Assembly: GCA_947579605.1 (NCBI GenBank)
Contig: OX388325.1
Coordinates: forward strand, 124,001-188,000
Direction of reading: 5' to 3'
Source: Athripsodes cinereus
Lineage: Eukaryota > Arthropoda > Insecta > Trichoptera > Leptoceridae
Length of the DNA: 64,000 bases
The notes under the pieces are model-generated. The model saw only the letters and a program-made list of their open reading frames with translations. It had not been told where the DNA came from and ran no database searches. Shown piece after piece: positions 63,894 through 64,000 of this stretch. Numbering within the stretch: the stretch's first letter is position 1; each line of letters starts with the position of its first letter. Both the position numbers and the translations under genes were made by a program.

Positions 63894-64000
63894 ACAAACC
63901 AACCAACTAGGGCTGATTGAAGAATTAAATACATTTGGAAAAAACAAAATTGTATCCAAAACTAAACAAGTCAAAAATGTGAAAGGAAAGAAGGTCAAAG
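63894..64000 (+). CDS. Partial host-gene exon, lysine-rich protein (runs off the window)
   Basis: Begins right after the CAG acceptor. Of the three frames only one is open: skipping the first base gives QTNQLGLIEELNTFGKNKIV then SKTKQVKNVKGKKVK and continues past 64000. The other two stop within 30 bp. The skipped base implies a phase-2 intron. Nine of the last 21 residues are lysine, as in nucleolar, ribosome-biogenesis or nucleic-acid-binding proteins, but no family is recognised and no function is claimed. Base composition (A-rich but codon-structured, no repeats) differs from the surrounding transposon DNA. It is the only candidate host coding sequence in the window; most of the window may be its upstream intron or intergenic DNA. 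Confidence 0.62.

Overview
The window looks like animal nuclear DNA, most likely from an insect and probably a moth or butterfly. It is AT-rich, has no operons, and contains essentially no host coding sequence. Its transposon mix (Jockey/CR1-like and RTE-like LINEs, Penelope-like elements with GIY-YIG ends, hAT elements, tRNA-derived SINEs, foldback MITEs) and its many GTAGGTACCTAC-type words fit Lepidoptera. That placement is inference; no marker gene is present.

The only likely host coding sequence is at the right edge. A polypyrimidine tract ending in CAG (63881-63893) is followed by a lysine-rich reading frame that runs off the window. The other 63.8 kb is best read as intron or intergenic DNA built from nested transposons.

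Two insertions look young because their reverse transcriptase frames are uninterrupted: a 5'-truncated Jockey/CR1-like LINE (30508-33172, 717 aa, minus) and a 5'-truncated RTE-like LINE (50441-52359, 611 aa, minus, 11-bp target duplication). About fifteen other LINE pieces are decayed C-terminal ends. They belong to at least five families, seen as CCHC-knuckle ends, RTE-type GHxxR...RW ends, WRSVLSAY ends, RTFGVAGPVIWN ends and RTN/PFY ends.

The most interesting layer is Penelope-like (PLE). A PLE end with a frameshifted GIY-YIG domain (23434-23972) is followed by two hammerhead-ribozyme-like folds (24018-24077 and 24170-24246). Further folds lie at 5031-5110 and 34463-34532. All four share the core CTGANGA plus one T, a hairpin, GAAA, a self-complementary stem III and then TC or TA. 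PLE-encoded hammerheads are known in the literature; these copies add several stem III sequences in one locus and several tail-to-tail palindromic copies.

Family labels used below: PLE-a to PLE-e (PLE ends); FB1 (foldback MITE with GGGCCCGTAGTCAAAACAC-like ends, seven copies); FB2 (foldback retro-element with 12-15 bp target duplications); SINE1 and SINE2 (tRNA-headed); REP-A (dispersed repeat with CCCCACTTGTGGGAT and a (TAG)n end); LT1 and LT2 (LINE 3' tails); LT3 (LINE C-terminus encoding WRSVLSAY); R3-R7 (dispersed repeats of unknown class).

Layout: 0-1.6 kb hAT; 1.8-6 kb PLE/FB1/short hAT; 6.7-10 kb SINE1 and a segmental duplication; 10-15 kb nested LINE remnants; 15-23 kb SINE2, FB2, FB1 and old repeats; 23.4-24.3 kb PLE with ribozyme folds; 25-30 kb LINE remnants; 30.5-33.2 kb Jockey-like LINE; 34-41 kb PLE-c, REP-A, FB1 and a 20-unit satellite; 42-50 kb SINEs, a 476-bp TTTA tract and LINE ends; 50.4-52.4 kb RTE; 53-57 kb LINE ends and a second hAT with perfect 8-bp duplication; 57-63.5 kb REP-A, FB1, FB2, SINEs; 63.9 kb host exon.
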